Shown here: piece after piece, positions 1-8,464 of the stretch
Layout: the number at the start of each line of letters is the position of its first letter
Numbering within the stretch: position 1 is the stretch's first letter
Source: Halobacillus kuroshimensis DSM 18393
Lineage (GTDB): Bacteria > Bacillota > Bacilli > Bacillales > Halobacillaceae
Reading direction: 5' to 3'
Length of the DNA stretch: 64,000 nucleotides
Assembly (NCBI RefSeq): GCF_000425705.1
Contig: NZ_AUDY01000009.1
Location: 432,065-496,064, forward strand
Notes under the pieces: model-generated
Seen by the model: the letters and a program-made list of their open reading frames with translations, nothing else
Databases searched by the model: none
Told to the model about the DNA's origin: nothing
Made by a program: the position numbers and the translations under genes

Positions 1-2533
1 GCTTATCTGTTTCCCAGTCGAGGGGAGCAGATCCGCGGAGGACCACTTTGTTGTACTTTTTCTCTTCGGAAGGCTCTTCGTATGTGAGTGTGCCTTTGAC
101 ATCGTACACCTGGGCGGAATGGGCGTCTGCTTTGACGTACAAGTCATCCCGGCGGCTCAGCGTCCGGCTCTCATCAATCACCGATTGCAGCATGACTTTA
201 TTCCGCGTCTTTTGGTTGTACAGCTCTTTGATGTTCAATGTGCGGCTCTTTTCTCCTTTATTGATGACGGTAAGCACATGATCCTGAGGCATTCTCCGTT
301 CAAATACGAGGACGTCATCATCCGAATAAATCACTTTCATATCGCCGTAGGCAAGGGCCGGTTGATCTTTTCTCGCCTGAATCAATTCTTCATAGTGGGC
401 TTTTATATCAAGGTTCTGTTTACTTTCATCCCACGGCATCATTTCCCGGTAGTAGCGGTCTTTCCATTCTTCCACTTTCGTATGATCACCGCTTTGGGAC
501 AAACCGACTTCATCTCCGTAATAGATGATCGGAGCCCCCGGCAGAGCGAACTGCAGGGTTGCTGCGTTTTTCATCGTGGTTTCATTTTCATCTGCTTCAT
601 AGATGAAGCGCGGCATATCATGGCTGTCCAGGAATGTGGCAGGTACGAATTCCTCATCATAGGTTTCATGGATTGTCATCAAGGAATCAGCTAAGCTGTT
701 CATTGATTCATCGTTAATGTACGTATTGAAAATCGCGGACTGGGTTTCAAAATCAATCGCTCCATCCAGCTTCCCTGTATAGGAATCAATGGTTTCCAGG
801 CTGTCCCATACTTCTCCGAAAATGAAGGCCTCGGAATCTATGGATTTCACCTGGTGGCGGAAATCGACCCAGAAACTGTGACTCGGTCCTTTCGCATAAT
901 CGAGACGGAAGCCGTCAACACCGATGTCCTCCATCCAGAATGGAACCACTTCCTCAAGCATATAGGTCCTCGTTTCCGGATGGTCGTTGTTCAGTTCCGG
1001 AAGCTCCTGGACATCATAGAACGTTTCATATTCATCCGGCCATTTCAAAAAGGTGTACCATTCGTAATACGTACTGGCTTCTCCTTTTTCAACAGCGTCC
1101 TGGAAAAATGGATGCTGGTTGGACGTGTGGTTCGGAACAAGATCATAGACGACTTTCATATCGCGGTCATGAGCTTCATCGACAAGTTCCTTCATCAGCT
1201 GGTTGCTGCCGAAGCGGGGGTCGATGTTCATGAAATCTGTCGGATGATAGCCGTGGGAATACGGGCCTTCGTAAATCGGTGAAATCCACAGTGTATTCAC
1301 ACCAAGCTCATCGAGGTAATCGATTTTTTCCAACACGCCCTGAAGGTCGCCGCCCATCCATCCTTTCAACTGCTCATCTGTCGGAAGGTCCGGATTGACG
1401 GAGGTGTTGTTCTCCTCACTGCCATCACGGAAACGGTCTACGAAAATCTGATAGATCACAGATTCTTTCGCCCAGTCCGGAGATTGATAGTCTTCGACGT
1501 AATAGGCAAACTCGGTGGCTTCCTCAGGGGCCAGGACGTTGTTGTCGGCAAACTGGGAGCCCTGCGATCCAGTGTTCCAAACGTCGAGTTTGTATTTCAC
1601 ACGCGTTTCATTCTTTTGAGCAGGAATCGTGCCCTTTAAGGTTGAAGTTTTTAAGCCATCGGTGGATCCACTCGTCTCGACGACACGCAGAGCAGCGGTC
1701 ATCCCATTCTCTGCCTCTCCGCGCTTACCGGAAGGGGAGGATCCATCCGTCGTATAATACACTGCTCCTGTATCAATGGGACCAAAGTGCTCGACCTCTA
1801 CCGTTACGTCCACCTCATCTTTTTTAGTGGGGGTGTAAGGCTCATGGTTGAAATCATGGGTGACAGACTGGGCTACGGGAATCGTCTTCCATTGGTCCAC
1901 CGTATCGTTTTGGACGCTTGAATCCTTTGTCAGAGTGACCGTGCGGCGCTCGCTGCGGACTTCCTCATAGGCTTTCCCCGCAAGGCTGTATATATAGGAA
2001 ACGTTCTGTCCGTCCTCACCGACAAGTGTAAACGTATACGTATCTTCACCCGTCTTTGTCATCGGGGCAGCCGTGTAATGAAAATGGTTCGTGCTTGAGG
2101 CAACGGTCGGTTTCACCCATTCAGGTGTATGCTCCGGAACAGTCAGTTCGAGTGTGGCGGATGCTTCATGCGTTCCCGCAGGACGGATATCCACCGTCCG
2201 CTCCTCTTCCGGGTGAAAAGCGAAAATATACGCTGCATCCTGAGGAGCGGTGACGGTCAGGTTGGAACCAGTCATCCATGTTCCGTCGTAGACAAACTTG
2301 TATTCTGTTGTTTCACCGCCTTTCAGGGTCACCGGTTCACTGAGCCATACCCCTTCTTCTTCGTCATACTGCAGTGGATGACGATCAGAACTCCAATCAA
2401 GCGCCTCCGCACTGCCGCGCAGAACAACAGTGTCGTACGTTTTGGCATCGGCTTGAACGTTTTGTGCAACCGGTTGCACAAAAAGTGAAAATAAAAGGAC
2501 AAGCCCAATCATCCAAATCCATGATATCTTCAT
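1..2533 (-). CDS. Secreted modular GH13 alpha-amylase / neopullulanase-like enzyme (3' end outside window)
   Basis: The minus frame is open from ATG 2533 to the window edge (844 codons, no stop), so the gene is truncated by the window. Residues 1 to about 29 are a signal peptide, so the enzyme is secreted. About 320 residues of beta-rich starch-binding-like modules follow. The GH13 barrel starts near residue 350 with SVIYQIFVDRF. The four GH13 motifs are visible: DLVPNHTS, GFRLDYAKG (nucleophile D545), FGEVWD (acid/base E574) and FLDSHDMPRF (D639). The end of the visible protein (VVLRGSAPLDWETDK) repeats the N-terminal module (VVLRGSAEALDWSSD), so more binding modules should lie beyond the edge. 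The SD AAGGAAGG precedes ATG 2533. It probably hydrolyses starch or related alpha-glucans outside the cell; exact specificity cannot be read. Confidence 0.9.
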   Translation of the reverse strand, partial: MKISWIWMIGLVLLFSLFVQPVAQNVQADAKTYDTVVLRGSAEALDWSSDRHPLQYDEEEGVWLSEPVTLKGGETTEYKFVYDGTWMTGSNLTVTAPQDAAYIFAFHPEEERTVDIRPAGTHEASATLELTVPEHTPEWVKPTVASSTNHFHYTAAPMTKTGEDTYTFTLVGEDGQNVSYIYSLAGKAYEEVRSERRTVTLTKDSSVQNDTVDQWKTIPVAQSVTHDFNHEPYTPTKKDEVDVTVEVEHFGPIDTGAVYYTTDGSSPSGKRGEAENGMTAALRVVETSGSTDGLKTSTLKGTIPAQKNETRVKYKLDVWNTGSQGSQFADNNVLAPEEATEFAYYVEDYQSPDWAKESVIYQIFVDRFRDGSEENNTSVNPDLPTDEQLKGWMGGDLQGVLEKIDYLDELGVNTLWISPIYEGPYSHGYHPTDFMNIDPRFGSNQLMKELVDEAHDRDMKVVYDLVPNHTSNQHPFFQDAVEKGEASTYYEWYTFLKWPDEYETFYDVQELPELNNDHPETRTYMLEEVVPFWMEDIGVDGFRLDYAKGPSHSFWVDFRHQVKSIDSEAFIFGEVWDSLETIDSYTGKLDGAIDFETQSAIFNTYINDESMNSLADSLMTIHETYDEEFVPATFLDSHDMPRFIYEADENETTMKNAATLQFALPGAPIIYYGDEVGLSQSGDHTKVEEWKDRYYREMMPWDESKQNLDIKAHYEELIQARKDQPALAYGDMKVIYSDDDVLVFERRMPQDHVLTVINKGEKSRTLNIKELYNQKTRNKVMLQSVIDESRTLSRRDDLYVKADAHSAQVYDVKGTLTYEEPSEEKKYNKVVLRGSAPLDWETDK

Positions 2534-2564
2534 TCGTTTTCATTCCTTCCTTTTTCCATTTTTA

Positions 2565-2606
2565 TGAAATCGCTTTCATTGTATCGGATAGACATACGCC
2601 TGTCCA
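2565..2606 (-). promoter_or_regulatory. Sigma-A promoter with CcpA cre site for the amylase gene
   Basis: Read on the minus strand: -35 TGGACA (2601-2606), 17-nt spacer, -10 TACAAT (2578-2583). Immediately downstream lies TGAAATCGCTTTCA (2565-2578), a near-perfect cre palindrome overlapping the start-site region. This position predicts CcpA-mediated catabolite repression, as is usual for Bacillus amylases. Confidence 0.8.
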
Positions 2607-2657
2607 TAGGACTATCCTAGTGATTGTTTCAGGCGCATGGATGCAGCATATGAAAGG

Positions 2658-3251
2658 TCAGTCAAAGAGCAGACGGATGGAGTAAAAGATCATTTTCGTA
2701 TATTCGCTGAAGGTTGTCTTTTTTTCCATTTCCGTCAAACCGTCGGCGGGATTGAACGAGGAGGAGGTAAAGGCATAGCTTAACGTATAGTCTTTTCCGA
2801 AAATATCATCGAACGTCATTTTCGTCCTCCTCGAGTGGAATTCACTCGTAACGACGATGGCTGAGGAAAGGTCCTGCTCCTCCATAATGTCCTTGGCGTA
2901 CAGTGCATTGTCATATGTACTCGTGGCTTTGGTGTCTTCTAAAATATCGGCTTCGGATATGCCCAGGGAAACCGCCCGGTCCGGCGTCGTCCCATTTTCT
3001 TCGGCATTCGTTAAAATGACTGTATCTGACGCTCCCTTAGCGTACAATTCAGCTCCGCGTTCCAGTCGTTCTGCACTACCGCTTAAGACGATGATGGCAT
3101 CCGCCTCCGAATCCTCCTCCACGGTATCGTCCAGGATGAGAAAATCCGTTCCCAGTTGATAGAGTGTGAAAAGGAAAGCTGTCGCAGCGATGAGAAACAC
3201 CCCGAAAAAGATCAGGATGGTCCGCTTTATTTTATAAACGGCTACAGACAA
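2658..3251 (-). CDS. DUF218 / YdcF-SanA family membrane-anchored protein
   Basis: A 197-residue protein with one N-terminal membrane segment (about residues 9-32) and an extracytoplasmic DUF218 domain. DAIIVLSGSAERLERGAELY and VVTSEFHSRRTKM are the characteristic conserved blocks of the family. The start appears to be TTG 3251, with a GGAGAGG ribosome site a little far upstream. Family members are linked to envelope functions (SanA in vancomycin sensitivity, ElyC in enterobacteria), but the role here is unknown. It stands alone, downstream of and in the same direction as nothing obvious. Confidence 0.75.
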   Translation of the reverse strand: MSVAVYKIKRTILIFFGVFLIAATAFLFTLYQLGTDFLILDDTVEEDSEADAIIVLSGSAERLERGAELYAKGASDTVILTNAEENGTTPDRAVSLGISEADILEDTKATSTYDNALYAKDIMEEQDLSSAIVVTSEFHSRRTKMTFDDIFGKDYTLSYAFTSSSFNPADGLTEMEKKTTFSEYTKMIFYSIRLLFD

Positions 3252-3446
3252 AAAAGATCATCCTCTCCATTTTTTTCTATTTCTACTATATACCGCCTGA
3301 GTGATTTGTGAAACCATAAGTATTTTACTTGTATACTTTTGTCGAATTTAGTAACATATATTGTAAAAGTTTTGTTTGAATTGTTTGTTTATTTCATGTA
3401 AACTTTTTTGAAACCAATAATGTTGATTCAGAAAGGATAGAGAGAT

Positions 3447-3656
3447 ATGATACAACCTGATGATCGTATTGCAACACCTGGTCAAATTGTTACCTTTGAA
3501 CGAAATGATATCACATTTAAAGGAAGAGTTATTCCAAGTCAATGCCAGCAGTCTGTCATTGTTGATTTAACCATTATGGACAATCTGAATGACATCGATT
3601 TCGAATATGACAGGACGGTTGTGGCTCATACAAACTATCGCATTATCGAAGAATAA
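3447..3656 (+). CDS. DUF2187 (YkvS-like) small protein
   Basis: A 69-residue protein of the Bacillus YkvS/DUF2187 type. This is a small beta-barrel-like family with the pattern PGQIVTFERNDITFKGRV followed by NDIDFEYDRTVVAHTNYRII. The SD AGAAAGGATAGAG precedes ATG 3447. It is monocistronic and ends at a strong terminator. No biochemical function is established for the family. Confidence 0.75.
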   Translation: MIQPDDRIATPGQIVTFERNDITFKGRVIPSQCQQSVIVDLTIMDNLNDIDFEYDRTVVAHTNYRIIEE

Positions 3657-3668
3657 CATGAACAGGCC

Positions 3669-3699
3669 TTCTCCACTTCGGTGGGGGAGTTTTTTTTAT
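3669..3699 (+). terminator. Terminator after the DUF2187 gene
   Basis: The stem CTCCaCTTCGGtGGGGGAG is followed by a run of eight T. Confidence 0.85.
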
Positions 3700-3723
3700 T
3701 GAGAATACCCGCCCGTTCAGTCG

Positions 3724-3903
3724 ATGAAAAAAGGTTGGGTTCAGCTGGAAAATGGTACAAAAGAATCCTTCCAGAAGGTCTATGACTCTCGGAAGGCTGA
3801 AGAGCAGGGAAAAGACCTCCAGTCCCGTGTGAATAAGGATTTAGGACAGAAGGAGAGCGGATGGCAGAACGATATTCAAGGACTGATGAAAGAGGCTTTC
3901 TAA
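3724..3903 (+). CDS. Short ORF (59 aa), possibly a gene remnant
   Basis: An open frame starting MKKGWVQLENG and ending GLMKEAF, hydrophilic and lysine/glutamate/glutamine-rich. The frame continues a few codons upstream of the ATG to a stop at 3700-3702, and I see no SD before ATG 3724. It could be the C-terminal leftover of a decayed gene or a small unannotated protein. I do not recognise the family. Confidence 0.3.
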   Translation: MKKGWVQLENGTKESFQKVYDSRKAEEQGKDLQSRVNKDLGQKESGWQNDIQGLMKEAF

Positions 3904-3986
3904 CCAACTAGGAATATCTGCCGTTTCCAATTTATTCTCCTTTTCTTATAATATGGATAGAGTACCCTTCAAAAGGAAGGGGCTCT

Positions 3987-4277
3987 TTGTCATTTTATAC
4001 AGAGAGGATGTCAGGGGTAGTGCATGTAACCAAGCTTTTACTGGACCAGACAGAACTGCCGGTGAGCGGCCGGTGCAGCGTGCGGATTGACAAAACGATT
4101 GTCGTGGAACCTTTCAGACATTTAACAGAAGATACCTTCCGCCGGATCTTGAAAGAGAAAGCGTTGATACAGCGAATCAAACTTGAAAGTGATGAAGAGG
4201 GGTTTCCACAGGAATACGAAGGTCCCTACACATCGAAACGGACCAACGGAATCTTGATTTTTACCAGGACAGCTTAA
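3987..4277 (+). CDS. Hypothetical 96-aa protein
   Basis: The start is chosen at TTG 3987 because AGGAAGGGG ends only a few bases upstream; ATG 4008 has its purine run too close. The protein is soluble, mixed charge, with no transmembrane segment or cysteine. It ends in GILIFTRTA. It is followed by a bidirectional terminator shared with the convergent LCP gene. The family is not recognised. Confidence 0.55.
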   Translation: MSFYTERMSGVVHVTKLLLDQTELPVSGRCSVRIDKTIVVEPFRHLTEDTFRRILKEKALIQRIKLESDEEGFPQEYEGPYTSKRTNGILIFTRTA

Positions 4278-4287
4278 GGATACATAA

Positions 4288-4320
4288 AAAAACTGACCAC
4301 ATCAGAATATGGTCAGTTTT
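4288..4320. terminator. Bidirectional terminator
   Basis: AAACTGACCA pairs with TGGTCAGTTT, with A-rich and T-rich flanks. It lies between convergent genes. Confidence 0.85.
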
Positions 4321-4327
4321 GCTGTGT

Positions 4328-5365
4328 TTATTCACTTATTTCATCCGTAGTGTTCCCGTAGGATCCGGAAGGCGTAATATCCAGAGCCTGCTGCAGTTTC
4401 TGCTTCGTGTCCTCTAAAGCCCCTTCGTCCGGGACGAAATAATACAACCCGTCTTCCAGACGCATGTCCTGTCCTTCAATCGTATAAGTCGTCGTCGAAG
4501 GATTTTCGGAAGACAGCGTTTTTTGAATGGCATACAGTTCGGAGATCGTCAGGTTCGTACTGACACTGTCACCGAGGATATCCGCAAATTCACCGGCTTT
4601 GAGCAGGTTGTCAGCAGAAAGGGCCTCATCAATGCCCGCCCGGATGAATTGACGCTGGCGTTCGTCCCGTGGATAGGATACGGCAACATCACGCTTTCTC
4701 ATCCTGACAAAAGCGAGAGCTTCCTCCCCGGTCATCGTTGTTTCACCAGCTTCAAATTCAATCTTCTTATCATAATCCAGGCTGCTTCGTTCCCAGAAGC
4801 CTTCCTTCACATCAATCGTGACGCCGCCCATCAGGTCGACAATTTCCATGAACCCTTCGAAATTGACGGATGCGAACTTATCAATCGGAATGCCGAGGTA
4901 GTCCTCAACGGTTTCAATCGTCAGCTTTTCAGCCCCGTATCCGGAAACCTCCCCGAGCGAGTAGGCTGCGTTCAGCTTGTGTGATCCTGCATATTGATCT
5001 CCGACTTTATAGGCCGGGATGTCCACCTGCGTATCCCGTGGAATACTTGTCATCGTAATGTCCTTTGTATCAGGATCAAGGGTCATCACAATCTGGGTAT
5101 CCGCACGGCCGGCGCCGCCTTCTGTCGAATAATCCTCAACACCCATCAGTAAAATTGAAATCGGATCATCGCCGATGTCCACGGCTTCATCACGCAGGTC
5201 GGATTTGTCTCCTCTGTCCAGATCTTCGTAAGAGGCGGTGTAGACTTTATTCACGTAATAAAAGCCACCACCGATCAGCAGCGACAGGACAAATAAAAAA
5301 ACGACCCATCTTCTTATTCTTCTTTTTTTCCTGCGTCTGCGGACGCGGACGAGTTTTTTCGCCAT
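4328..5365 (-). CDS. LytR-CpsA-Psr (LCP) family wall-polymer ligase
   Basis: A 345-residue protein: basic cytoplasmic N-terminus (MAKKLVRVRRRRKKRR), one membrane helix (about residues 20-40), and an extracellular LCP domain. Key motifs are VDIGDDPISILLMGVEDY, GGAGRADTQIVMTLDPD, SIPRDTQVDIP and FVRMRKRD. LCP proteins transfer undecaprenyl-linked wall teichoic acid or other glycopolymers onto peptidoglycan (TagT/U/V in B. subtilis). ATG 5365 is preferred over the in-frame GTG 5374, which overlaps the SD AGAGGTGG. A second LCP gene and tagO lie nearby, consistent with wall-polymer assembly. Confidence 0.9.
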   Translation of the reverse strand: MAKKLVRVRRRRKKRRIRRWVVFLFVLSLLIGGGFYYVNKVYTASYEDLDRGDKSDLRDEAVDIGDDPISILLMGVEDYSTEGGAGRADTQIVMTLDPDTKDITMTSIPRDTQVDIPAYKVGDQYAGSHKLNAAYSLGEVSGYGAEKLTIETVEDYLGIPIDKFASVNFEGFMEIVDLMGGVTIDVKEGFWERSSLDYDKKIEFEAGETTMTGEEALAFVRMRKRDVAVSYPRDERQRQFIRAGIDEALSADNLLKAGEFADILGDSVSTNLTISELYAIQKTLSSENPSTTTYTIEGQDMRLEDGLYYFVPDEGALEDTKQKLQQALDITPSGSYGNTTDEISE

Positions 5366-5507
5366 TTGTTCCACCTCTGTTTTCTAACCTCTCAAATTCC
5401 CATTCTACCATAGATGAAAACGGGGGGAGGTGTTCATTTTGAGGATTGGAAAATTGTTAACTGACTGTCATACAACGTCGTTTTTTGTAGTGATTTTGTC
5501 GAAAAAG

Positions 5508-5538
5508 AAAACTCCCCGAAACATTTCCGGGGAGTTTT
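5508..5538. terminator. Terminator of the APC permease gene
   Basis: AAAACTCCCCG and CGGGGAGTTTT form a strong stem; on the minus strand it directly follows the permease stop codon. Confidence 0.8.
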
Positions 5539-5542
5539 CCTA

Positions 5543-7003
5543 TTATATTTCTTCTTTTTCTAAAATCAGATAGTTCATTTCTTTACGGCTGATTTCGTTG
5601 TAGCGTTTCGCATTCAATAGATAGAAGACGATTCCGATGATGATCCATACACCAAGAGCGATGTAGGATTCCTTCCCTAAGGCTGCCGGTGACCATGGCA
5701 GCAGCAGGAGAACGAGAAAGCCGATGGAGCTGATCATTCCGATCAGGGAAAGAAGCTTGCGTCCCGGGGAAACCGTGCTTGCTTCATTCTCCGCCTTGGA
5801 ATTCTCTGACCAGCGGAAAAACTTGTACGCCGTTGCGGTACAGAAAAAGTACGCGATGGCAACGCCGGTGGATGACATATCGACGACCCATAGGAGGGCT
5901 TCTCTGCCGAACCACGGAGCGACGAGACAGATTGCCATCGTAAACAGGATGCCGACATAGGGTGTTTTATATTTCGGGTGCAGTCTGCGGAAGCTGTCCG
6001 GCAGAATGCGGGCACGTCCCATAGCAAACGTCAGGCGGCTGGCAGAAATGTAAAAACCGTTCAACCCTGTAAAGATACCCATACAGACAGCGACAGCGAT
6101 GATGAAGACGCCGGCACGTCCAAGGTAGCTTTCAATCGCATCACCGGTTCCCCAGACCGACTGGGTGTCGTTGATCATCGCAAGCAGCTGCTGCCAAGGC
6201 ATCGTACTTGCTGTAATCAAAATCATGGCGCTGTAAGCCAGTCCGGCAGCGAGCAGTGACCAGATAATCAGGCTGAACGCCTTTTTCGGTTCGAATTCAA
6301 ATTCTTCCGCTGTCTGAGGAATGTTGTCAAACCCGACGTACGCGAACGGGGCAATGGCAAGAATCGTTAAAATGGATGCCAATGCGGTCTGATCCGGTGT
6401 AAATCCAGGGGAGATATTGGATACGCTCGGTCCATCGGTCATGATGGCACCGATTCCAAGCAGGACAATCCCCGCAATCAAGATCAGGCTGAAAACAAAT
6501 TGTGTCTGCCCGGAAAAGCTGGCACCACGGATATTCAATAGAGCAAATACGATAAGGGCAAGAGATGCAATCGCAATCTGGATCATGGATACATCATATC
6601 CAGCCACGGTATACATATTCCCTGTCTGAACAAAATCAGGGAAGAGGAATTTTGCCAGCAGCGCGAGGGCTGAGGCATTCAATGCAACAATACAGATATA
6701 GCCGAGCGTTAAAAACCATCCCGCCATAAAAGCGAACCGCCGGCCGAATCCAATATAGGCATAAGCGAATTCACCACCCGTAACGGGGAATTTTTCAATC
6801 AAAAATCCATAGCTGACGCCGATAATCATCATAAGAGCGGCGCCGAGTAAAAGGCCGAGAACTACACCGACAGGGCCTGCCTGGCCGATCCAGTCTGTGG
6901 GGAGCACAAAAGCGCCCCAGCCAATCGCTGAACCGAAGGCAATCGCCCAGACCCAGTGGGGTTTTAACGTCTTTTCTAATTTTCTTCGTTCTCTAGTTGC
7001 CAT
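5543..7003 (-). CDS. APC superfamily amino acid permease
   Basis: A 486-residue, highly hydrophobic protein with about 12 membrane helices. It opens with the APC signature AFGSAIGWGAFVLP in helix 1. FPVTGGEFAYAYIGFG in helix 3 and PFAYVGFDNIPQTAEEF in helix 6 are also typical of amino acid/polyamine permeases. The SD AGGAGG lies 14 nt before ATG 7003. Substrate cannot be deduced. It is monocistronic and divergent from tagO. Confidence 0.85.
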   Translation of the reverse strand: MATRERRKLEKTLKPHWVWAIAFGSAIGWGAFVLPTDWIGQAGPVGVVLGLLLGAALMMIIGVSYGFLIEKFPVTGGEFAYAYIGFGRRFAFMAGWFLTLGYICIVALNASALALLAKFLFPDFVQTGNMYTVAGYDVSMIQIAIASLALIVFALLNIRGASFSGQTQFVFSLILIAGIVLLGIGAIMTDGPSVSNISPGFTPDQTALASILTILAIAPFAYVGFDNIPQTAEEFEFEPKKAFSLIIWSLLAAGLAYSAMILITASTMPWQQLLAMINDTQSVWGTGDAIESYLGRAGVFIIAVAVCMGIFTGLNGFYISASRLTFAMGRARILPDSFRRLHPKYKTPYVGILFTMAICLVAPWFGREALLWVVDMSSTGVAIAYFFCTATAYKFFRWSENSKAENEASTVSPGRKLLSLIGMISSIGFLVLLLLPWSPAALGKESYIALGVWIIIGIVFYLLNAKRYNEISRKEMNYLILEKEEI

Positions 7004-7379
7004 AAACGAATGAGTCCTCCTAGTTAGATGTCAAAGATAACTTCCCTATTTTAGACAAACCGAAACGAAAGTGTAAACAAAAAACTCTCTACAAAGAAAA
7101 AGTCAGAAAAACGCAAAAAATGAAATGGGATTGTTAAAAACCAGTTATTCCACTGACATAATCTGCTGATATAGTGAGGTTTGTGACGAAACCGATCTAA
7201 ATAGGTTTGAGGTCTGAAAAAATAGGCTAACGGAAATTTAGGAAATCGTTACATTGCCCCCCATATTCCTGTGATATAATTTTCTCGATTACAAACCTTA
7301 GTATGAACACAACAGATGGAAATTATCGATCCGCTTACAATGGACCGGAGAGGATATAATAAACCTGAGGAGGGTCTTT
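7004..7379. promoter_or_regulatory. Divergent intergenic region between the APC permease and tagO, with a tagO promoter
   Basis: For tagO, an extended -10 TGATATAAT (7272-7280) with a possible -35 TTGCCC 15 nt upstream is readable. The leader downstream is about 95 nt. The rest is AT-rich; I see no riboswitch or small gene in it. Confidence 0.5.
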
Positions 7380-8426
7380 ATGGAGTATAAGGCCTTGCTG
7401 TTCTGCCTGATCATTTCGGTGGCGATTACGCCGCTGGTCAAGCGGGCAGCAATAAAAATCGGTGCGACGGATCAGCCGAACCACCGGAAAGTCCACAAAA
7501 ATGTGATGCCGCGTCTCGGCGGTTTAGCGATATATTTAAGCTTCGCGCTGGGAATCGTCTTCTTTTTTCCGGAAAGTGAATTAACATGGCCGGTCCTTCT
7601 CGGAGGAACGATCATTATCGTGACAGGCGTACTGGATGACTTGAAAGAACTGTCTGCAAAAATGAAGCTCGCCGGGCAGCTGCTTGCCGCAGGTGTCGTC
7701 GTCATCGGCGGTGTTCAGGTGGAGTTCATCAACCTGCCCTTCGGCGGGGAACTGGAGCTTGGATATCTCAGTATTCCGCTTACGATCGTCTGGATCATTG
7801 CCATTACAAATGCCATCAACTTGATTGACGGTCTGGACGGCCTAGCCGCAGGTGTGTCCGCCATTGCGCTGTTAACTATTTCCGGCATGGCCATTACGAT
7901 GGGGAACGTATTCGTCGTCTTCGCAGGCTTGATGATGCTTGGAAGCACCCTCGGCTTCCTCGTCTACAATTTCTATCCGGCTAAAATTTTCATGGGTGAT
8001 ACAGGTGCCCTGTTTTTAGGTTTCATGATCAGTGTTCTTTCTTTACTCGGATTTAAAAACGTAACGTTATTCTCACTCGTTATTCCTGTCATTATTTTAG
8101 GTGTTCCGATTTCGGACACGCTCTTTGCGATCGTCCGCCGGGTCATTCAGCGGAAACCGCTGTCGGCACCGGATAAGTCGCACCTTCATCATTGTCTGTT
8201 AAATCTCGGCTACAGTCATCCGGAATCTGTTCTGATGATTTACGCCGTCAGTGCCCTGTTCAGTCTTGCTGCCGTTATTTTCTCGCAGGCGACGATGTAT
8301 GGAGCGGTCCTTGTTGTAGCCCTTCTTGCGCTGATGATTGAATTGATTGTTGAAATCACCGGATTGATTGGAAAAGATTACAAACCGATTTTGAATATGA
8401 TCCGCGGCGTCCGAACCCGCAGATAA
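7380..8426 (+). CDS. tagO: Undecaprenyl-phosphate N-acetylglucosaminyl-1-phosphate transferase (TagO)
   Basis: A 348-residue polytopic membrane enzyme of the MraY/WecA family with about 11 helices. The diagnostic motifs are GVLDDLKELS (DDxx(D/E)), NAINLIDGLDGLAAG, KIFMGDTGALFLGF and the HLHH motif in SHLHHCLLNLGYS. The enzyme moves GlcNAc-1-P from UDP-GlcNAc to undecaprenyl phosphate, the first step of wall teichoic acid synthesis. The SD GAGGAGG precedes ATG 7380. In B. subtilis tagO also lies upstream of degSU, so both position and motifs support the name. Confidence 0.93.
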   Translation: MEYKALLFCLIISVAITPLVKRAAIKIGATDQPNHRKVHKNVMPRLGGLAIYLSFALGIVFFFPESELTWPVLLGGTIIIVTGVLDDLKELSAKMKLAGQLLAAGVVVIGGVQVEFINLPFGGELELGYLSIPLTIVWIIAITNAINLIDGLDGLAAGVSAIALLTISGMAITMGNVFVVFAGLMMLGSTLGFLVYNFYPAKIFMGDTGALFLGFMISVLSLLGFKNVTLFSLVIPVIILGVPISDTLFAIVRRVIQRKPLSAPDKSHLHHCLLNLGYSHPESVLMIYAVSALFSLAAVIFSQATMYGAVLVVALLALMIELIVEITGLIGKDYKPILNMIRGVRTRR

Positions 8427-8464
8427 AAAAGCAGAAGGCTGGATAAACAGCCTTCTGCTTTTTT
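8426..8464. terminator. Bidirectional terminator between tagO and the second LCP gene
   Basis: AGCAGAAGGCTG pairs with CAGCCTTCTGCT, flanked by A6 and T8. Confidence 0.9.
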
